Shown here piece by piece: positions 21,621-31,290 of a stretch of 64,000 nt of DNA. Under the pieces are notes generated by a model. That model was not told where the DNA came from and ran no database searches. It worked only from the letters and a program-made list of their open reading frames with translations. Source of the stretch: Acipenser ruthenus (Eukaryota; Chordata; Actinopteri; Acipenseriformes; Acipenseridae). Position 1 is the stretch's first letter. Every line of letters starts with the position of its first letter. Location of the stretch: the NCBI RefSeq assembly GCF_902713425.1, contig NC_081198.1, forward strand, positions 20,691,188 through 20,755,187, in the 5' to 3' direction. The position numbers and the translations under genes are program-made.

Positions 21621-22390
21621 ATTGTGCCTCCTGGTCTCCTGGGTTGGCCGGAACGCTGGCTCCTCCGATTGGGGTGGGAGAAGCCTCTGGACGTCCGGGT
21701 TGTCTCTCTCTACGGAAAAGAGACAACGTAAGCAGCAAATCTGGGCAGTTGAAGGAACTATTACTTTAGTCCCTGAGGAGATGGTCGCCTCGCAAGAGGG
21801 ACCCCCTCCCCAGGTGAACGGTGTCCTTCCCTGGCGGAGTAGGGGGCGCTGCTTGGCACCGAGACCACGTAGGAAGAATCGTGGCTGTGACGCCTCCTCG
21901 GGGTCCGGGGCCGCCCTCTGCTCCTCCCAGATGGCGCCCTCTGCTGGGCGCCTGCTGCTCTCTCGGTCTGGATCTCGATTACAATCAAGGGCTGGGGATG
22001 AGGTCGTCTAGGTCATCAAAGGGTCCTCAAAGGTCGTCTGGATGGTAGGTCCCCCTTCTCTCTAACTCCAGGAACGTCTGGAAAAGCCGGAACCGCCTGA
22101 AAAAGAAAAAAACTGGAACCGCCTGAAAAAGAAAAACTGCTCTCAACAGTCAACAAAATCTTGAAAGACCCTCGGCCTGGATTGGGCAAGCCAAAACCAG
22201 ACTGAGCATTAGTCTTCCAAAAAGTTACCGAGCTGAAGAAAGCCAGTCAAAAATAAAAAAAATTCTGTTCCTCCTCACCCGAACAAACCTCTCACAGACC
22301 CTCGGAGGGAGCGGGCAATGCCACTACCCTCTAAGCCTTAGTCTTAGAAAGATTTATTCGAACTGAAGAGAAGCCAGAGTGATATTAAGA

Positions 22391-22464
22391 TATTAGATAT
22401 TAAACTGATCAACTGATAAGAACAGATACTACACTTGATCTTAGCCAAAAGGCCGAGAAGCGAT
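22391..22464 (-). ncRNA. U2 snRNA 5' fragment next to A3, with scar
   Basis: U2 nt 1 to about 65 with canonical TTTT loop. It carries an 8-bp internal repeat (ACTGATCAACTGATAAG) and ends with about 11 bp of U2-like filler (22380-22390) before the element. The same structure occurs at A4. Confidence 0.88.
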
Positions 22465-22721
22465 GGCGACTTGGCCCTTGCCCGGGGCCCCCCAGCCCGG
22501 ACGGCACAGGGGGATTCAAAGGTGGGTGCAAAATTCCAAGCACAAGCAGACCCCCAAAAAACGGGCTGCTGCTTCCAGAGGGGAAATGTGCAATTTAAGC
22601 AGGAGAAAACAAAACAAAGCAAAAACACACACATAACACCAAAAACAAAACATAAACTGGCGGAGTGCGTCTTACAAATAGTCATGCCAAGCTGCTATGC
22701 TGTGCAAGGTGCCTTGGGTAA
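22465..22721 (-). promoter_or_regulatory. U2 promoter facing A3
   Basis: PSE 22512-22528 and SPH/ZNF143-like site 22703-22721, both identical to the complete genes. It could start a U2-A3 fusion RNA. Confidence 0.75.
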
Positions 22722-22857
22722 CTACAACTGTGCCTCGCTGGCTGGCTGGCTTGCTAAGAAGGTCCTGGCATAGGGACATGTTCCACCACACTTGTCTGGT
22801 TAGCTGCATGCTCCCAGGAAACAACCTGCTGCTGTCTACATCATCACCACATGTGAA

Positions 22858-22956
22858 TAAAAGAAAGAAAGACAGCAAGAAAGAAAGAGAGAAAGAAAGA
22901 GAGAAAGAGAGAAAGAAAGAGAGAAAGAAAGAAAGAGAGAAAGAAAAAAAAAGAAG
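22858..22956. repeat. (AAAG)n microsatellite
   Basis: Imperfect AAAG/GAGA tract with a GACAGCAAG interruption near its start. Confidence 0.95.
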
Positions 22957-23038
22957 TAAAACGGCGGGAAAACTTGCATCAACACTGGCACTCTCCCTCC
23001 AGCAGGGGTAGACAAAATGCTCACAGGAGAGATCCAGA

Positions 23039-23054
23039 TCTGACTTTGACCAAC
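23039..23054 (-). terminator. U2 3' box
   Basis: Minus strand GTTGGTCAAAGTCAGA, 13 nt downstream of the complete gene at 23067-23253. Confidence 0.75.
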
Positions 23055-23066
23055 GTTAGAGAAAGG

Positions 23067-23253
23067 TGTGCACCGTTCCCGGAGGTACTGCAATACCGGG
23101 CCGATGCGTGGAGTGGACGGAGCAAGCCCCTGTTCCATCTCCCGATTCCAAAAATCAATTTAATATATGGTCCCCTGATAGGGGACGTATCAGATATTAA
23201 ACTGATAAGAACAGATACTACACTTGATCTTAGCCAAAAGGCCGAGAAGCGAT
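23067..23253 (-). ncRNA. U2 snRNA gene, complete, consensus sequence
   Basis: 187-nt U2 identical to the array consensus. It has GTAGTA at nt 33-38, a GTCCCCTATCAGGGGAC hairpin, Sm site ATTTTTGG (about nt 99-106) and a 3' end at GTGCACA. PSE, SPH site and 3' box are all intact, so this is a good candidate for an expressed gene. Confidence 0.97.
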
Positions 23254-23510
23254 GGCGACTTGGCCCTTGCCCGGGGCCCCCCAGCCCGGACGGCACAGGG
23301 GGATTCAAAGGTGGGTGCAAAATTCCAAGCACAAGCAGACCACCAAAAAACGGGCTGCTGCTTCCAGAGGGGAAATGTGCAAATTATGCAGGAGAAAACA
23401 AAACAAAGCAAAAACACACACATAACACCAAAAACAAAACATAAACTGGCGGAGTGCGTCTTACAAATAGTCATGCCAAGCTGCTATGCTGTGCAAGGTG
23501 CCTTGGGTAA
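23254..23510 (-). promoter_or_regulatory. U2 promoter (PSE + DSE)
   Basis: PSE 23301-23317, octamer-like ATTTGTAA 23461-23468, SPH/ZNF143-like site 23492-23510. This copy has local changes at 23342 and 23383-23386. The latter creates ATTTGCAC on the minus strand (23377-23384), one base from the octamer ATTTGCAT. Confidence 0.75.
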
Positions 23511-23647
23511 CTACAACTGTGCCTCGCTGGCTGGCTGGCTTGCTAAGAAGGTCCTGGCATAGGGACATGTTCCACCACACTTGTCTGGTTAGCTGCATGC
23601 TCCCAGGAAACAAACTGCTGCTGTCTACATCATCACCACATGTGAAT

Positions 23648-23738
23648 AAAAGAAAGAAAGCAAGAAAGAAAGAGAAAGAAAGAGAGAGAAAGAAAGAAAG
23701 AGAGAAAGAAAGAAAGAGAGAAAGAAAAAAAAAAGAAG
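23648..23738. repeat. (AAAG)n microsatellite
   Basis: Imperfect AAAG/GAGA tract ending in an A-run. Downstream, 3 bp (ACA) are missing from the TAGACAAAATG of other units. Confidence 0.95.
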
Positions 23739-23818
23739 TAAAACGGCGGGAAAACTTGCATCAACACTGGCACTCTCCCTCCAGCAGGGGTAGAAAATGC
23801 TCACAGGAGAGATCCAGA

Positions 23819-23834
23819 TCTGACTTTGACCAAC
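23819..23834 (-). terminator. U2 3' box
   Basis: Same 16-bp box as in the other units, downstream of the gene at 23847-24033. Confidence 0.75.
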
Positions 23835-23846
23835 GTTAGAGAAAGG

Positions 23847-24033
23847 TGTGCACCGTTCCCGGAGGTACTGCAATACCGGGCCGATGCGTGGAGTGGACGG
23901 AGCAAGCCCCTGTTCCATCTCCCGATTCCAAAAATCAATTTAATATATGGTCCCCTGATAGGGGACGTATCAGATATTAAACTGATAAGAACAGATACTA
24001 CACTTGATCTTAGCCAAAAGGCCGAGAAGCGAT
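23847..24033 (-). ncRNA. U2 snRNA gene, complete, consensus sequence
   Basis: 187 nt, same as the gene at 23067-23253. A base just upstream of the start differs (GGTGAC for GGCGAC on the plus strand) but lies outside the PSE. Promoter and 3' box are intact. Confidence 0.97.
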
Positions 24034-24290
24034 GGTGACTTGGCCCTTGCCCGGGGCCCCCCAGCCCGGACGGCACAGGGGGATTCAAAGGTGGGTGCAA
24101 AATTCCAAGCACAAGCAGACCCCCAAAAAACGGGCTGCTGCTTCCAGAGGGGAAATGTGCAATTTAAGCAGGAGAAAACAAAACAAAGCAAAAACACACA
24201 CATAACACCAAAAACAAAACATAAACTGGCGGAGTGCGTCTTACAAATAGTCATGCCAAGCTGCTATGCTGTGCAAGGTGCCTTGGGTAA
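24034..24290 (-). promoter_or_regulatory. U2 promoter (PSE + DSE)
   Basis: PSE 24081-24097, octamer-like ATTTGTAA 24241-24248, SPH/ZNF143-like site 24272-24290. Confidence 0.75.
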
Positions 24291-24427
24291 CTACAACTGT
24301 GCCTCGCTGGCTGGCTGGCTTGCTAAGAAGGTCCTGGCATAGGGACATGTTCCACCACACTTGTCTGGTTAGCTGCATGCTCCCAGGAAACAAACTGCTG
24401 CTGTCTACATCATCACCACATGTGAAT

Positions 24428-24504
24428 AAAAGAAAGAAAGAAAGCAAGAAAGAAAGAGAAAGAAAGAGAGAAAGAAAGAAAGAGAGAAAGAAAAAAAAAA
24501 GAAG
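24428..24504. repeat. (AAAG)n microsatellite
   Basis: Imperfect AAAG/GAGA tract. Its pattern equals that at 2271-2347, a sign of recent homogenisation across the array. Confidence 0.95.
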
Positions 24505-24614
24505 TAAAACGGCGGGAAAACTTGCATCAACACTGGCACTCTCCCTCCAGCAGGGGTAGACAAAATGCTCACAGGAGAGATCCAGATCTGACTTTGACCA
24601 ACGTTAGAGAAAGG

Positions 24615-24728
24615 TGTGCACCGTTCCCGGAGGTACTGCAATACCGGGCCGATGCGTGGAGTGGACGGAGCAAGCCCCTGTTCCATCTCCCGATTCCAAA
24701 AATCAATTTAATATATGGTCCCCTGATA
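24615..24728 (-). ncRNA. U2 snRNA 3' fragment, nt 74-187 (interrupted by A4)
   Basis: U2 resumes at TCAGGGGACC (nt 76). The TA before it can belong to U2 or to the element end GAGTA. The Sm site and 3' stem-loops are present. The gene is split from its 5' part at 29922-29995. Confidence 0.93.
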
Positions 24729-25367
24729 CTCTTTTATTGAGATTTTACATTTTTTTTTTTACATTTACACCCATTCGTTTTTTCATTCATTTTACATTTC
24801 TTTTAAAGATGACATTCATGCATACAGACATACATTTTGTTTTAAAAGCATTTAAAATACATTTAAAAACACCAAGACAATTGTGCTTTGTACATGGTTA
24901 AAACAGACACAGATTAAAATCAACATGAAAAAAACCTGTGCTGTTTTAAAAGTGACTGGAAAAAAAGAACCATCTATAAAAAACCAGTGCTTGTGAGGGC
25001 CGGGGAGTGCTCTCTAAAAAAGTGAACATAAAACTAGATCTAAAACAGGGACAGGGGAAAAGGGACAGTGTATAAAACAGTGCGTTAAAATTCTAAAATT
25101 TTAAAACACTTAAAATGTAACTTTTAATAGTTTACATTAAAAATCTTAAAGATACATAAAACAAAACAAAACAAAATCAAATAAAACATTCAAATTAAAT
25201 CAAAGGTCCATAAAACTGAAACAAAAAGACTACATAAAACCAGGGCACCGTTGAAAAACGGTCATGCCAGCTAAAAAGGGCGGAATGCTGGCATGACAAA
25301 ATAAATAAAAGGCTTAGCGGTGCCCCGTAGTCCCGCTCCTAGGAGCTAGCGGTTCCAGTTTTTTCCT

Positions 25368-28300
25368 TTATTCCATCTTCACGTCCTGAAGTCCGGCGAT
25401 CCTCCACTCCGCGCAGGCCTTGTCCTTCCCGAGGGTCCGGATGTCCAGAATTACAAAGTCCTTGATAAGAGTTTGTGCCCTTCTGGTCGTGGTGATAGTG
25501 TCTAGCTCCTGCTTGTGATAGACACAGACGTTACGGCCTTCCCACAGGATCTGCTTGACAACATTGATGACACGCCAAACGCACTTAGCTGTGCTGGTAG
25601 TGATTCCTCCCGCAGGCCCATAGAGCACAGTCTCAGCGGTCATCTTGGCCGTGTCAGCAAACCTGTTTAGGAAGACAGAGACAGAGAGCCAGACACTGCC
25701 AGCCACATCACACTCCCAGAAGATATGGGCTGGTGTTTCTCTCTTGCGGCACTTTGCATAGGGGCATGTTTCTACTTGGGCTAGTCCCCTCCTGAACATG
25801 AACGCTCGAGTGGGGAGTGCACTGTGGACGGTGTTCCATGCTATATCCTTCTGGACATTACTGAGGCAGCTGTGAGACACATTCTCCCAGATTTTTTGGC
25901 TTTGGGTGAGGGAGAAAGTAGCTACTTTTTCAATTTCCTGGGAACCGGCAAGATATTTAGTTACAGCCTTGTATTCCCAGGAGGCCAATTTTGCTTTATC
26001 TAAGCCCAATTTATATATAGTGTCCCTTAAGGTTCTATAATACAATGGGGGGTCCCAGGAGTACGGCACGGTGTTATCAATAGTGCAGAGGCCCAAGGCC
26101 CTGAGACAGGTGGCAAAATAGAAACGATTCATGTAACATACCTTCCTGTCCAGGGCCTGGATGTTCTGGATAGTTTGCGTGAGCCCCTGCACTCGGGTGA
26201 GCTGCACAACGTCCGGGACCCCCTTACCTCCCTTCTTGTCGGCTTTACTCAGGGTGGCTCGCTTTACCCTCTCCATCTTGCTACCCCAGATAAAGCGGTG
26301 GATAATGCGGTCCACCACTTTTTTGGTGGTCCTGTCTGGGGGAAAGATTTTTCCTACATAAGAGAGGATGGGGAACAGTATAGACTTGGTTATTAATACT
26401 CTACCCGTCATTGTTAAGGATCTTGTGCTCCATCCGCCAATCATTTTACGGACCTGGTTAATGGCCGCCGTCCAGCTCTGGGCCCCTGAGCTATTGTTCT
26501 CGAAAATGAGGCCCAGAATCTTGATTTTGTCCTTTTTGACAGGGTACATGTCCGACAGTTCCCTATCTACCTGCCAATTTTTAGACACGTAGACTTCGCT
26601 CTTGGACTTATTAATCACTGCCCCGGTCGCCGTGCAGTACTTCTCAAGGATATTACTAATCCGAGGTACCGACGATGTGTTGGTGCAAATGAGTGACACA
26701 TCGTCCATATATGCTGTTGTTTTGACCTGGACCCCGTTGGATCCAGGCAGCTGGAAACCAGTTATATTGGTATCCCTACGAATTGCCTGAAGGAGGGGTT
26801 CAATGCACACGACATATAGCAGTGGGGATAGTGGGCAACCCTGTCTGACCCCTGACTGGATAGATATTTTACCAGTCAGGTGCCTGTTCACCAAGACTCG
26901 GGTACTAATGTTTGTATATATGGTTTTAACCCACTCCCTAAGTCCAGGAGCGAATTTCATCTGGTCCATCACTTTGTACATATATTCATGGATTACCCTA
27001 TCGAACGCCTTCTCCTGGTCAAGGTTGAACAGGCAGAGGGGATGGTTCCGTTCTCTAGAATAAGCCAGAATGTCCCTTGTTAACATTAAAATATCCGTGA
27101 TGGACCTCCCTGGGACGCCACAAGCCTGGTCGGGGCCAATGACCAAAGGGAGGTGTACTTGTAGCCGGAGCATCAGAGCTTTGGCTAGTATCTTGTAATC
27201 CACGCAAAGGAGGCTGATTGGGCGCCAATTCCGTAGATCTTTAACTTCCCCTTTCTTATGAAGGAGAGTAATTACACTCTCCCGCATAGAAGGGCCCAAC
27301 CGCTTCTCCCTGTAGACCGCTCTGTAGACCTCCGCTAAATGGACTTTTAGCGTGTCCCAAAAAAGATGGTAATACTCACCCGGGATGCCATCTGGACCTG
27401 GCGTCTTACCGGTGTTCATGGTCTTAACCGCCTGGGTGAGCTCCTCCAGCGTGAGTTCTGGGTCCTTCTCCTCCTCCTCGTCGTCCCGCACTGAGTCAGG
27501 CTCCAACTGGCTCAGGAACCACTCTATCAGGGTGTCATCTGTAGCTTTGATGTTATACAGGTCCCTATAGAAGTTCTCTACCACTTTTTTCACTCCCTCA
27601 CTATCCTCTACTATCCTCCCCCTGCTGTCGAGCATGGAGGACATCAAGTGCCGCTTCTCCCTCGTTTTCTGGAAGAAGAAGCGAGTACACTTTTCGTCTT
27701 CCTCCATTTTTTGCACCTTTGCATTGTGCATGACCTTTCGTTGTTCCTCCCTACAAAGCACTGAAAGATCTAGCTTGGTCTGGGCTATCTCGTCGCTTAC
27801 AGGGAACCCCCGAAGCTGAAGCAGGCTCAGACGCTGGAGGGCAGCATTCAGGTGTTTATATTTGGCCCTCCTTTCTTTTGCTTTCCTCTTGCCTGCTGCT
27901 ATGAAATAACCCTTAGTTCTGATTTTGACCATCTCCCACCACTCTATAGGGGAGTTGAATAGGTCACGCAAAGTGGTCCACTCAACAAGCCTGCTCTTAT
28001 AGGCTGCAGCTATGGAGGGGTCATCGAGTAAGGAGGTGTTTAATTTCCAGACCCCTGACCCCATCTGGGAGGTCTGAGGGACCTGCAATGTTACCTGCAG
28101 GAGCCTATGGTCAGAGAAGAAGACGGCCTGGGTGTCTACTGCCGTCTTCGTAAGGGAGCTGGTATGCAGGACGAGATCTATACGGGAGAAGGAGGTCCCA
28201 GATGAGCTCACCCAGGTAAAGGGAGGCACCAGGTCCTTACCTGCATCACACAGGGAGAAATCAGATATTACAGAGGACAAAACTCTACTAGAGCGGTCGT

Positions 28301-28811
28301 TGCGTGGCCTGCTCCGGTCTACGTCCCTCAGAGCACAATTGAAGTCACCTGACACGATGACGGGTACGTTCCCCAGCAGGAGTGGACGCAGCTGTGGAAA
28401 AAATTGAACTCTTTCGTTTTGGTTAGTGGGTGCGTAGACATTGACCAGTCTGAGGGGAGTGTTGTTGTATGTCACATCCACGCTCAGAATTCTACCAGGT
28501 TCTACCTCCCTGCTGCTGCGGGAGGTAATAAATGGGTTTTTAAACAGGATACCTACTCCGTCGGCTCTAGCTATGTTGGAGCCCGACCAGAAGGAGTCCC
28601 CCAGGGTCCAACTCTCCTTCAGGTCCCTATAATCAGGGCTCGACGAAATACCACACTCCTGCAGAAAGATGAGATCTGCTTTCAAGTTAGCTAGATAGTT
28701 TAGTACATCAAATCTTTTTTGTGTCTCCCTGATGCTCCTGACATTAACAGACACACATATCAGGGCCATCAGGGTAGCTAACAAGAAAAGGAGTCGCTGC
28801 GTCCACCCCAT
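25368..28811 (-). CDS. LINE ORF2 protein (APE endonuclease-reverse transcriptase), family A copy 4, intact
   Basis: 1147-residue protein and the only unbroken family A ORF2 here. APE residues: N23, E52, Y126, GDFN 155-158, SRID 209-212, SDH 233-235. RT: motif A NLDQEKAFDRV (about 596-606), motif B from residue 653 (SGVRQGCPLSPLLY), active site YMDD at 701-704. C-terminal knuckle Cx4Cx7Hx4C at 1016-1034. The first 14 residues are a hydrophobic lead absent from families B and C, so Met15 (MALICVSVNVRS) at 28769 may be the true start. One residue after motif A differs from other copies (VIHEY for VSHEY). ORF1 of this copy is deleted, so mobility would need ORF1 protein supplied by another copy. 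Confidence 0.94.
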   Translation of the reverse strand: MGWTQRLLFLLATLMALICVSVNVRSIRETQKRFDVLNYLANLKADLIFLQECGISSSPDYRDLKESWTLGDSFWSGSNIARADGVGILFKNPFITSRSSREVEPGRILSVDVTYNNTPLRLVNVYAPTNQNERVQFFPQLRPLLLGNVPVIVSGDFNCALRDVDRSRPRNDRSSRVLSSVISDFSLCDAGKDLVPPFTWVSSSGTSFSRIDLVLHTSSLTKTAVDTQAVFFSDHRLLQVTLQVPQTSQMGSGVWKLNTSLLDDPSIAAAYKSRLVEWTTLRDLFNSPIEWWEMVKIRTKGYFIAAGKRKAKERRAKYKHLNAALQRLSLLQLRGFPVSDEIAQTKLDLSVLCREEQRKVMHNAKVQKMEEDEKCTRFFFQKTREKRHLMSSMLDSRGRIVEDSEGVKKVVENFYRDLYNIKATDDTLIEWFLSQLEPDSVRDDEEEEKDPELTLEELTQAVKTMNTGKTPGPDGIPGEYYHLFWDTLKVHLAEVYRAVYREKRLGPSMRESVITLLHKKGEVKDLRNWRPISLLCVDYKILAKALMLRLQVHLPLVIGPDQACGVPGRSITDILMLTRDILAYSRERNHPLCLFNLDQEKAFDRVIHEYMYKVMDQMKFAPGLREWVKTIYTNISTRVLVNRHLTGKISIQSGVRQGCPLSPLLYVVCIEPLLQAIRRDTNITGFQLPGSNGVQVKTTAYMDDVSLICTNTSSVPRISNILEKYCTATGAVINKSKSEVYVSKNWQVDRELSDMYPVKKDKIKILGLIFENNSSGAQSWTAAINQVRKMIGGWSTRSLTMTGRVLITKSILFPILSYVGKIFPPDRTTKKVVDRIIHRFIWGSKMERVKRATLSKADKKGGKGVPDVVQLTRVQGLTQTIQNIQALDRKVCYMNRFYFATCLRALGLCTIDNTVPYSWDPPLYYRTLRDTIYKLGLDKAKLASWEYKAVTKYLAGSQEIEKVATFSLTQSQKIWENVSHSCLSNVQKDIAWNTVHSALPTRAFMFRRGLAQVETCPYAKCRKRETPAHIFWECDVAGSVWLSVSVFLNRFADTAKMTAETVLYGPAGGITTSTAKCVWRVINVVKQILWEGRNVCVYHKQELDTITTTRRAQTLIKDFVILDIRTLGKDKACAEWRIAGLQDVKME

Positions 28812-28983
28812 AGCGACTATGATTGGGAGGTCGGGACACTCTTCCTACTCTTAGCTCTACGCTTGCTTCGAGGGGGCTTGGGCTTATTTGCAACTCCCAT
28901 CACCCCTGAGAAGGTACTCACTGCTGCCTCGTCCAAGAAGGCACCGTCTTTATATGCACAGTACGTGGAGTTGTTGGGGCTAT

Positions 28984-29478
28984 TCAACTCCCCACAAGGT
29001 AAGTCTGGTGGAACTTGCTCAGGGCCCCTCGGAACGTGTGGGTCAGCCTTGTCCTGGGGGGGGTTATGACAGACAGCATTCTTTGGCTGTTACTGTCTGT
29101 TGAATTGGAGCTGTTAGCAGACTTCTGGCTTACCGCGTCCAGGGGTATTCCCATGTCCTCCAGTGCTGTATCTAGGAGGACCTCTAGGGGGCCCCTGGTT
29201 TTGCCCATACAAGGGAGGGGGTCAAGGATGCTTTGAAGGGAGGCCCTTCGCTTGAAGAGGGTCATTGCTACCGAGGTACTGCTGGTCAGGGAAGGTGTTG
29301 ACCCCGACCTCTCCCTCGGTGCATTAGTGAACACTCTTCTGCGAGGTGTGCTAGGGTTTGTGCCAACGACTGGGAAGGCTGGCTGGGGATGCCCTGGCTG
29401 GCTGCTACCTGCCCACTAGGCGGCAGTGTAGCCGTCCCACTCGCCTCCGTCTCTGCCTGCGAGGGCAAGACTGGGGAC
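28984..29478 (-). pseudogene. LINE ORF1 remnant, family A copy 4
   Basis: Only the C-terminal third remains. The start codon, RRM-like region, all three CCHC knuckles and the acidic region are deleted. A further 1-bp loss near 29334 (GAACACTCTT for GAACACCTCTT) splits what is left into two frames. Confidence 0.88.
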
Positions 29479-29921
29479 CTCTGCTGGGCGCCTGCTGCTC
29501 TCTCGGTCTGGATCTCGATTACAATCAAGGGCTGGGGATGAGGTCGTCTAGGTCATCAAAGGGTCCTCAAAGGTCGTCTGGATGGTAGGTCCTCCTTCTC
29601 TCTAACTCCAGGAACGTCTGGAAAAGCCTGAAAAAGAAAAAAACTGGAACCGCATGAAAAAGAAAAACTGCTCTCCACAGTCAACAAAATCTTGAAAGAC
29701 CCTCGGCCTGGATTGGGCAAGCCAAAACCAGACTGAGCATTAGTCTTCCAAAAAGTTGCAGAGCTGAAGAAAGCCAGTCAAAAATAAAAAAAATTCTGTT
29801 CCTCCTCACCCGAACAAACCTCTCACAGACCCTCGGAGGGAGCGGGCAATGCCACTACCCTCTAAGCCTTAGTCTTAGAAAGATTTATTCGAACTGAAGA
29901 GAAGCCAGAGTGATATTAAGA

Positions 29922-29995
29922 TATCAGATATTAAACTGATTAACTGATAAGAACAGATACTACACTTGATCTTAGCCAAAAGGCCGAGAAGCGAT
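29922..29995 (-). ncRNA. U2 snRNA 5' fragment next to A4, with scar
   Basis: U2 nt 1 to about 66 with the 8-bp insertion ACTGATTAACTGATAAG and an extra TGATATTAAG-type filler at 29911-29921. It differs from the A3 junction by only two bases. Confidence 0.88.
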
Positions 29996-30251
29996 GGCGA
30001 CTTGGCCCTTGCCCGGGGCCCCCCAGCCCGGACGGCACAGGGGGATTCAAAGGTGGGTGCAAAATTCCAAGCACAAGCAGACCCCAAAAAACGGGCTGCT
30101 GCTTCCAGAGGGGAAATGTGCAATTTAAGCAGGAGAAAACAAAACAAAGCAAAAACACACACATAACACCAAAAACAAAACATAAACTGGCGGAGTGCGT
30201 CTTACAAATAGTCATGCCAAGCTGCTATGCTGTGCAAGGTGCCTTGGGTAA
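29996..30251 (-). promoter_or_regulatory. U2 promoter facing A4
   Basis: PSE 30043-30059 and SPH/ZNF143-like site 30233-30251. One C is missing from the ACCCCCAAAAAAC run between them, which does not touch either element. Confidence 0.75.
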
Positions 30252-30388
30252 CTACAAATGTGCCTCGCTGGCTGGCTGGCTTGCTAAGAAGGTCCTGGCA
30301 TAGGGACATGTTCCACCACACTTGTCTTGTTAGCTGCATGCTCCCAGGAAACAAACTGCTGCTGTCTACATCATCACCACATGTGAAT

Positions 30389-30478
30389 AAAAGAAAGAAA
30401 GACAGCAAGAAAGAAAGAAAGAAAGAAAGAAAGAGAGAAAGAAAGAGAGAAAGAAAGAGAGAAAGAAAAAAAAAGAAG
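30389..30478. repeat. (AAAG)n microsatellite
   Basis: Imperfect AAAG/GAGA tract with GACAGC interruption. Confidence 0.95.
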
Positions 30479-30560
30479 TAAAACGGCGGGAAAACTTGCA
30501 TCAACACTGGCACTCTCCCTCCAGCAGGGGTAGACAAAATGCTCACAGGAGAGATCCAGA

Positions 30561-30576
30561 TCTGACTTTGACCAAC
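30561..30576 (-). terminator. U2 3' box
   Basis: Same 16-bp box, downstream of the gene at 30589-30775. Confidence 0.75.
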
Positions 30577-30588
30577 GTTAGAGAAAGG

Positions 30589-30775
30589 TGTGCACCATTC
30601 CCGGAGGTACTGCAATACCGGGCCGATGCGTGGAGTGGACGGAGCAAGCCCCTGTTCCATCTCCCGATTCCAAAAATCAATTTAATATATGGTCCCCTGA
30701 TAGGGGACGTATCAGATATTAAACTGATAAGAACAGATACTACACTTGATCTTAGCCAAAAGGCCGAGAAGCGAT
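30589..30775 (-). ncRNA. U2 snRNA gene, complete, one base change near 3' end
   Basis: 187 nt. It differs from consensus by GGGAACGG to GGGAATGG (plus strand G to A at 30597) in the 3'-terminal segment. The branch-point recognition element, Sm site, promoter and 3' box are unchanged. Confidence 0.95.
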
Positions 30776-31032
30776 GGCGACTTGGCCCTTGCCCGGGGCC
30801 CCCCAGCCCGGACGGCACAGGGGGATTCAAAGGTGGGTGCAAAATTCCAAGCACAAGCAGACCCCCAAAAAACGGGCTGCTGCTTCCAGAGGGGAAATGT
30901 GCAATTTAAGCAGGAGAAAACAAAACAAAGCAAAAACACACACATAACACCAAAAACAAAACATAAACTGGCGGAGTGCGTCTTACAAATAGTCATGCCA
31001 AGCTGCTATGCTGTGCAAGGTGCCTTGGGTAA
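30776..31032 (-). promoter_or_regulatory. U2 promoter (PSE + DSE)
   Basis: PSE 30823-30839 and SPH/ZNF143-like site 31014-31032, with ATTTGTAA at 30983-30990. Confidence 0.75.
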
Positions 31033-31170
31033 CTACAACTGTGCCTCGCTGGCTGGCTGGCTTGCTAAGAAGGTCCTGGCATAGGGACATGTTCCACCAC
31101 ACTTGACTGGTTAGCTGCATGCTCCCAGGAAACAAACTGCTGCTGTCTACATCATCACCACATGTGAATA

Positions 31171-31290
31171 AAAGAAAGAAAGACAGCAAGAAAGAAAGAG
31201 AGAAAGAAAGAAAGAAAGAGAGAAAGAAAGAGAGAAAGGAAGAGAGAAAGAAAGAGAGAAAGAAAGAAAGAGAGAAAGTAAAAAAAGAAG
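31171..31290. repeat. (AAAG)n microsatellite (longest of the normal units)
   Basis: About 120 bp of AAAG/GAGA with one GGAA interruption and GTAAAAAAG at the end. It explains the 812-bp unit. Confidence 0.95.

Larger units (their letters stand above)
15620..22379 (-). mobile_element. LINE family A, copy A3 (full length, both ORFs broken)
   Basis: Full-length family A element ending GAAGCCAGAG at its 5' end. The 3' junction is before U2 nt 15, but the 5' flank holds U2 nt 1 to about 65, so U2 nt 15-65 occurs on both sides. The 5' junction carries the same scar as A4. The copy may be a recombinant between a nt-15 and a nt-76 insertion. Confidence 0.92.
22380..24728 (-). repeat. U2 array block 4: two complete genes and two partial genes
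   Basis: In plus order: U2 5' part next to A3, promoter, microsatellite, complete U2 (23067-23253), promoter, microsatellite, complete U2 (23847-24033), promoter, microsatellite, and U2 3' part cut by A4. The 3'-end spacings are 780 and 768 bp. Confidence 0.94.
24729..29910 (-). mobile_element. LINE family A, copy A4 (ORF2 intact, ORF1 mostly deleted)
   Basis: It has a normal 5' end (GAAGCCAGAG) and normal 3' end, inserted at U2 nt 75/76. About 1.57 kb running from mid ORF1 into the 5' UTR is missing, joined near 29478 with one base of shared sequence. The 5' flank carries the same scarred U2 junction as A3. Confidence 0.93.

Noticed and set aside
22380-24728. CRISPR-like or satellite array from the regular 780-bp spacing
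   Set aside because: The repeat is explained by complete U2 genes with promoter and 3' box. Repeat and spacer sizes do not fit CRISPR.
28769-28811. Signal peptide at the N-terminus of family A ORF2
   Set aside because: The hydrophobic stretch overlaps the first APE strand and is likely 5' to the true start at Met15. A secreted or membrane RT makes no sense here.
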